Of a stretch of DNA of 42,280 bases, positions 40,572 through 42,280 are shown in pieces. The stretch is from the NCBI GenBank assembly GCA_016200645.1, contig JACQEJ010000131.1, positions 1-42,280 of the forward strand, given 5' to 3'. The translations under genes were made by a program, and so were the position numbers. The stretch's first letter is position 1. Each line of letters opens with the position of its first letter. This DNA is from Deltaproteobacteria bacterium. GTDB taxonomy: Bacteria; Desulfobacterota; GWC2-55-46; UBA9637. Under the pieces are notes generated by a model that was not told the origin of the DNA, ran no database searches, and saw only the letters and a list, made by a program, of their open reading frames with translations.

Positions 40572-40949
40572 CTAATGCAGTTTACCGATAAAATTATTTG
40601 CGGTTTTTAATATTTCCTTTACCGCAGTAACCGTATGCAGATTACCTCTGTAATATCCTGCAATATGTAATTCATCGTAGATATCATCAAACTCTCTTAA
40701 CAGTTTGCCGTTATGAACAGACACATATTTTTGTAAAGCCTTTCTATATTCCTCTACCTTCTTCGGCAGTTCCTTTTTTGAAACCCCTTTTTTTAATAAG
40801 ACTTCATTGATAGCCTCCAACACACCAAGATAAGCAACACCACATGCAGATTTTACATATTTAACATCTGCATACCGGTTATCTTCAATCGGAGATTTAC
40901 CCAATATCCCCTTTGCATTCTCTAAATACCTTAAGGCCTCTCTTTTCAT
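40572..40949 (-). CDS. DUF5618-like (HEPN-like) protein
   Basis: RYLENAKGILGKSPIEDNRYADVKYVKSACGVAYLGVLEAINEVLLKKGVSKKELPKKVEEYRKALQKYVSVHNGKLL. Confidence 0.7.
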   Translation of the reverse strand: MKREALRYLENAKGILGKSPIEDNRYADVKYVKSACGVAYLGVLEAINEVLLKKGVSKKELPKKVEEYRKALQKYVSVHNGKLLREFDDIYDELHIAGYYRGNLHTVTAVKEILKTANNFIGKLH

Positions 40950-41013
40950 ACCACCTTCCTTTTCTAACAGTTAACCACACCTTATTATAATTTTCAACCT
41001 CATTTATAATCCA

Positions 41014-41457
41014 TCACCACCCTCCGTAACCCGGCGTTGAGCTTGCAACCTTGCCCAATCTTGGGTCGTAGTTATACGGATTGCCAAAGGGGTCAGTAAT
41101 GTTTCCATTTTTATCCATTGATATCTTTTCCAGATATGTCCTGTCAATTATGATAGTGCCGGTTTGAACGGTAACGCCTGCATCCCCGGTCATCTTCTTT
41201 ATAGCCTCTGGATCATGAAACGGGAGTATTATCTTTTCTTCCACCATCTGTTTCAGCGAATTTGGAAATCTTTTATTTATGACAAAATAAAGCAGAACAG
41301 ATGTCCTTATATTGCCCAATTCGCTTATCATGGCATAGTCTTTTACAATCTTTGTCGCCCTTTGAATGTAGGTGATGGCGCCGATAATAAGCGCGCCGAC
41401 AATAATAAGCGCCAAAAGCGTTTCAAATACTGTTCTGCCTTTGTTGTTTTGCATCAA
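41014..41457 (-). CDS. Prepilin-like protein (GspG-like C-terminus)
   Basis: NNKGRTVFETLLALIIVGALIIGAITYIQ hydrophobic N-term with Glu at +5, and DPFGNPYNYDP C-terminal GspG-like motif. Confidence 0.75.
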   Translation of the reverse strand: MMQNNKGRTVFETLLALIIVGALIIGAITYIQRATKIVKDYAMISELGNIRTSVLLYFVINKRFPNSLKQMVEEKIILPFHDPEAIKKMTGDAGVTVQTGTIIIDRTYLEKISMDKNGNITDPFGNPYNYDPRLGKVASSTPGYGGW

Positions 41458-41482
41458 TTGCCTCCCTGACTACTGGGCATAT

Positions 41483-41536
41483 TGTAACTCAAGGCTTTAG
41501 CCTTGAAAAAACTCAAACCTAAAGGTTTGAGTTACA
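41483..41536. repeat. Twin-hairpin element, copy 3
   Basis: tgtaactcaaggctttagccttgaaaaaactcaaacctaaaggtttgagttaca, upstream of the pilin gene. Confidence 0.92.
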
Positions 41537-41654
41537 GTTGCCGATTAATGTAATTGCAAATACTGTTCCAAAACACATAATAACTGTAACAGGTTGTAAT
41601 TATTAGGTTTTTTAAAAACACAATTTTACTTCAATGTAATGAATGGGCAACTAC

Positions 41655-42280
41655 TTACTCAATATCGGTAATATCTTCCTCGTCCAGCAAATTATATTTT
41701 TTCATTTTATTATAAAGGCTCTTCCTGCTTATATTTAAAATCGTTGCCGCCTCGCCTTTTTTCCATCTGGTTTTGATGAGGGCGTCTTTTATCATCTGTT
41801 TTTCAGCCTCTTCCGTAACTTGCCCCATCTTTGACCGCAGTGATGTTTCCGTATCTTCAACCCATCTGACATCTGACATCTGACTTCTGACTTCTTTTTT
41901 ATTCAGCAAGTTTGCGTTTTCAAGCTCTCTTATGTTTCCCGGCCAGTTATAATCTATAAAAAGCTCCATAGCCTCGGAAGAGAGGCCTTTTATATTTTTA
42001 TTAAATGTCCTGTTGTATTTATCTATGAAATGTTTCACGAGAATGGGAATATCTTCTTTTCTTTGCCTAAGCGGCGGAAGGTTGATGGAAACAACATTTA
42101 AACGATAATAAAGGTCTTCCCTGAATCTGCCTTCTTTTACCTCCTTTGCCAAATCCCTGTTTGTGGCTGCTATAAGGCGGAAATCCACAGTAATCGGCGC
42201 TGCTCCTCCAATCCGTGTAAATGTCCGTTCCTGTATCACGCGTAAAAGTTTTGTCTGTGTAGGCGGAGAAAGGTCGCCGA
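41655..42280 (-). CDS. Sigma54-dependent response regulator, C-terminal part (continues beyond window)
   Basis: Reading continues to the window edge (GDLSPPTQTKLLRVIQERTFTRIGG); FRLIAATNRDLAKEV, FREDLYYRLNVVSINLPPLRQRKEDI, Fis-type HTH EAATILNISRKSLYNKMKKY. Confidence 0.93.
   Translation of the reverse strand, partial: GDLSPPTQTKLLRVIQERTFTRIGGAAPITVDFRLIAATNRDLAKEVKEGRFREDLYYRLNVVSINLPPLRQRKEDIPILVKHFIDKYNRTFNKNIKGLSSEAMELFIDYNWPGNIRELENANLLNKKEVRSQMSDVRWVEDTETSLRSKMGQVTEEAEKQMIKDALIKTRWKKGEAATILNISRKSLYNKMKKYNLLDEEDITDIE
41866..41899. repeat. Heptamer tandem repeat (CATCTGA/CTTCTGA)n in the sigma54 regulator
   Basis: atctgacatctgacatctgacttctgacttctt, encoding KEVRSQMSDVR. Confidence 0.9.

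Noticed and set aside
24257-41536. Twin-hairpin copies as simple rho-independent terminators
   Set aside because: They lack a following T-run on either strand, one copy lies inside a coding sequence, and arm order varies.

Overview
This 42.3 kb window looks like ordinary bacterial chromosome carrying an unusual load of short repetitive DNA. Gene blocks, left to right: a PIN-domain toxin with the tail of its antitoxin; a MacB/LolD-type ABC exporter with a MacA-like adaptor; an RND pump, adaptor, TolC-like protein and TetR regulator with a 16-bp perfect palindrome upstream; a MoxR/DUF58/transglutaminase operon; a hybrid histidine kinase with two receivers and GGDEF; polA; the conserved yraN-rnhB-rplS-trmD-rimM-khpA-rpsP-ffh block; sppA; formate-tetrahydrofolate ligase; a MntA/HepT toxin-antitoxin (TA) pair and a cluster of small, partly decayed TA-like genes; a minor-pilin cluster broken up by TA-like genes; a Wzy/WaaL-type membrane protein with TPRs; further pilins; and the 3' part of a sigma54-dependent regulator. 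No rRNA, tRNA, CRISPR or intact transposase was recognised. The strongest unusual signal is the repeats. Many sites hold tracts of 7-9 bp tandem units, each site with its own unit, often as inverted pairs, and there are several palindromic families. Several of these sit in frame inside coding sequences: polA, the O-antigen ligase, DUF58, the TolC-like signal peptide, the RND adaptor N-terminus and the sigma54 regulator. Second-tier signals are a frameshifted prepilin, a HEPN fragment fused in frame to a PilX-like pilin next to its MNT partner, and two broken TA-type genes. All domain names come from reading the translations; no database search was run.
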